Positions 17,222-18,802 of a stretch of 18,802 nt of DNA are shown piece after piece. Source of the DNA: Pholiota molesta (Eukaryota; Basidiomycota; Agaricomycetes; Agaricales; Strophariaceae); contig JACGCK010000506.1 in the NCBI GenBank assembly GCA_014925825.1, forward strand, positions 1-18,802. Direction: 5' to 3'. Made by a program: the position numbers and the translations under genes. The notes beneath the pieces are model-generated. The model was not told the DNA's origin. It saw only the letters and a program-made list of their open reading frames with translations, and ran no database searches. Every line of letters begins with the position of its first letter. The first letter of the stretch is position 1.

Positions 17222-18726
17222 TCATGAGCTGCTCGATCCAGACAGTGCTTTGATGCGCTGGAGGGCAGTACGAAAAATATGTGTCCTGGGTCTCTTTGCC
17301 TTGACGGTGGCGATTGGGGCTTGTACCTTGGAAATGAAACTGAGATCCGCTGGTGGACCAAGTCCTTCGTCCTCCACAATCTCGGGAACGCTGAGATCGG
17401 GTTGGACGGGATGCGTCGCAGGCGTGATAGGGCCTTTGCTTTCTGGACCAGACGAGGCTGACGAAGGTCCAGAGTCAGAGGATGGGGGTGAGTATGGAAC
17501 ACGGAGAGAATGCGTTGACTCAGTGCCCCCGATGATGAAGTCGCCTAGATTGCTTGCCTGGAGGACATTGGCATGAGGAAGTTTCAGATGAGGATTCGCC
17601 TCGAGCTCAGGATGATTAACCACAGACTGGGGAAGAGATACTGTTCGTCCGAGCTGATGCATTTCAAAGGCGTTTCACTCGAAGCGGCAAGGATAGCGTT
17701 CGCATCGGCATTATTGGCTCTTCGGGGGGACAGTGGATGGCAGATTGTTGGACCTCGACATCCACAGGAGTAATGCTCTTCCCAGCGTCAATATCCGTTT
17801 CGTCTACAAAGAATGCATTGAGTTCAAGAACCTCCCTTCTGAGCGTTGGAAGGAGCATGCGACGAAGAGGGTTGACAACGAAGACCTTCTTCAGGATGGT
17901 GTTGACTCCTGAAAGATGGGCAAAGCCTGCTGAAGAAAGTTGTTATCTTTCATGTAAGCAGCGAAACAGTCGTCCTCCGAAGTAGCATATCGCCAGGGTT
18001 TCTTCCAGTGATCATGTTCGTTAGAATGACCGCTAATGCCCAGACATCATTATGGCGAGTCGAGTAGTTTCCAGTTTTGATTTCTCGACCGATACACTCT
18101 AGAAATAGTAAGTAAGATATAAAAAGATATGCTTACTCTACTCACCTGGACTCATATAATAAGAGCTACCGCAACCGAAATCGTGCAAACTGGGCTCTTG
18201 ATCGAAAGTCCAAGTCGGCCAGACGAATATCGGTGCCATCGTAAGAACAGAGGACATTCTCGGGTTTGATGTCACGATGAAAACCCCCTAAATCATGACA
18301 ATGCTGTACGGCATCGACGAGTTTGATGAAGGCAGACTTGATGAGCCGACCGTTATTGTGAAAAAGACGTTTTTCTGTGATAGCGGAGAAGAGATCACCA
18401 CCAGGGCCAAGGTCCAAGACGACATATACGAATTTCTCGTCACAAAAGGCCTCGTGGAACGTCACAATATTCGGATGTCCAGAAACAAGCTCGTGCAAAG
18501 AGAACTCGCGTTGTTGCAGAAGATCGGTGTGAGAACCAGGTACCGGTTTGTTGAGGCATTTTATAGCGTAGAATTTAGGTTTAGAGGCCGAGCTAGCAGC
18601 CTCTATGGCGCGATAAACTTTTCCGTATGCCCCAGCTCCCAAGGCTTCGTGTAGGTGAAAACGGCCGTTGTCTAGAATACGGCCGGCGAAGTCGGGCATG
18701 AGTTCTGTTGCAGCGATGCGGCCCAT
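17222..18726 (-). CDS. Ser/Thr protein kinase, Ran1/Ksp1-like, with about six frame breaks
   Basis: Protein kinase, best fit Ran1/Ksp1/Sks1-type (nutrient and developmental signalling in other fungi). Exon 1 18726-18146, exon 2 18098-17222. Seen: [18 protein letters not shown] (Gly loop 30-35), YAIK (K56), [24 protein letters not shown] (150-158), then IRLAD. The frame breaks inside the DFG motif (18200-18214, about two bases missing), resumes as [20 protein letters not shown] and [20 protein letters not shown], and breaks again near 17994, 17907, 17711-17729 and 17663, each time restored by one extra base. The segments then run [39 protein letters not shown], and a Ser/Pro-rich tail ending at TGA 17222-17224. 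With six bases restored the model is about 487 residues, and intron phases agree. As written, the kinase would stop just after the catalytic loop. It is either a decayed copy or affected by assembly error. Confidence 0.8.
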
Positions 18727-18802
18727 GTTGACAGTGAAAATAAAGGTTTCGGTGGTTTAGAACAGTAAAGTTTGAATGAATGAATGCAGATTTCAAGCCA
18801 GT

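Noticed and set aside
17250..17576. 108-codon plus-strand frame opposite the kinase tail
   Set aside because: It overlaps the Ser/Pro-rich kinase C-terminus in antisense, with no motif or start context.
18295..18654. 119-codon plus-strand frame opposite the kinase
   Set aside because: The minus strand here encodes the glycine loop and HRD motif of a kinase; the plus-strand frame is a shadow.

Overview
The window looks like nuclear DNA of a filamentous basidiomycete, most likely an agaricomycete. Coding sequences are cut by many short GT-AG introns (about 47-64 nt), genes lie close together on both strands, and there is no bacterial operon layout, tRNA, rRNA, CRISPR array or recognisable transposon. 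Species cannot be named from the sequence. All gene models below were joined by hand from reading frames and splice signals.

Layout. 1-897 (-): 5' part of a secreted glutaminase-A-like protein, cut by the window edge. 1488-3102 (+): secreted GH18 chitinase, divergent from it. 3664-7021 (+): an 11-exon gene for an uncharacterised ~925-residue protein with six C-x4-C-x(10-14)-C-x2-C units, each in its own exon, and a distinctive C-terminal domain. 7187-8167 (-): TXNDC9/Plp1-type phosducin-like thioredoxin-fold protein, tail-to-tail with it. 8383-9977 (+): Dom34/Pelota ribosome-rescue factor, divergent from the previous gene across 215 bp. 10167-12392 (+): class I CPD photolyase. 12710-12952 (+): small Ser/Thr-rich protein of unknown function. 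13858-16490 (-): cobalamin-independent methionine synthase with a CACGTG box and TATA element upstream. 17222-18726 (-): Ser/Thr protein kinase of the Ran1/Ksp1/Sks1 type.

The genes do not form one pathway. The left end holds two secreted nutrient-acquisition enzymes facing away from each other. The middle is housekeeping (CCT/cytoskeleton folding cofactor, ribosome rescue, DNA repair, methionine synthesis). The Cys-repeat gene is the main novelty.

A second striking point is frame integrity. The five long genes between 3664 and 16490 read through all exons without a break (about 8.8 kb of coding sequence). The glutaminase, chitinase and kinase genes near the two ends need one, two and about six missing single bases respectively. 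These are either assembly errors concentrated at the flanks or real decay; the sequence alone cannot decide.
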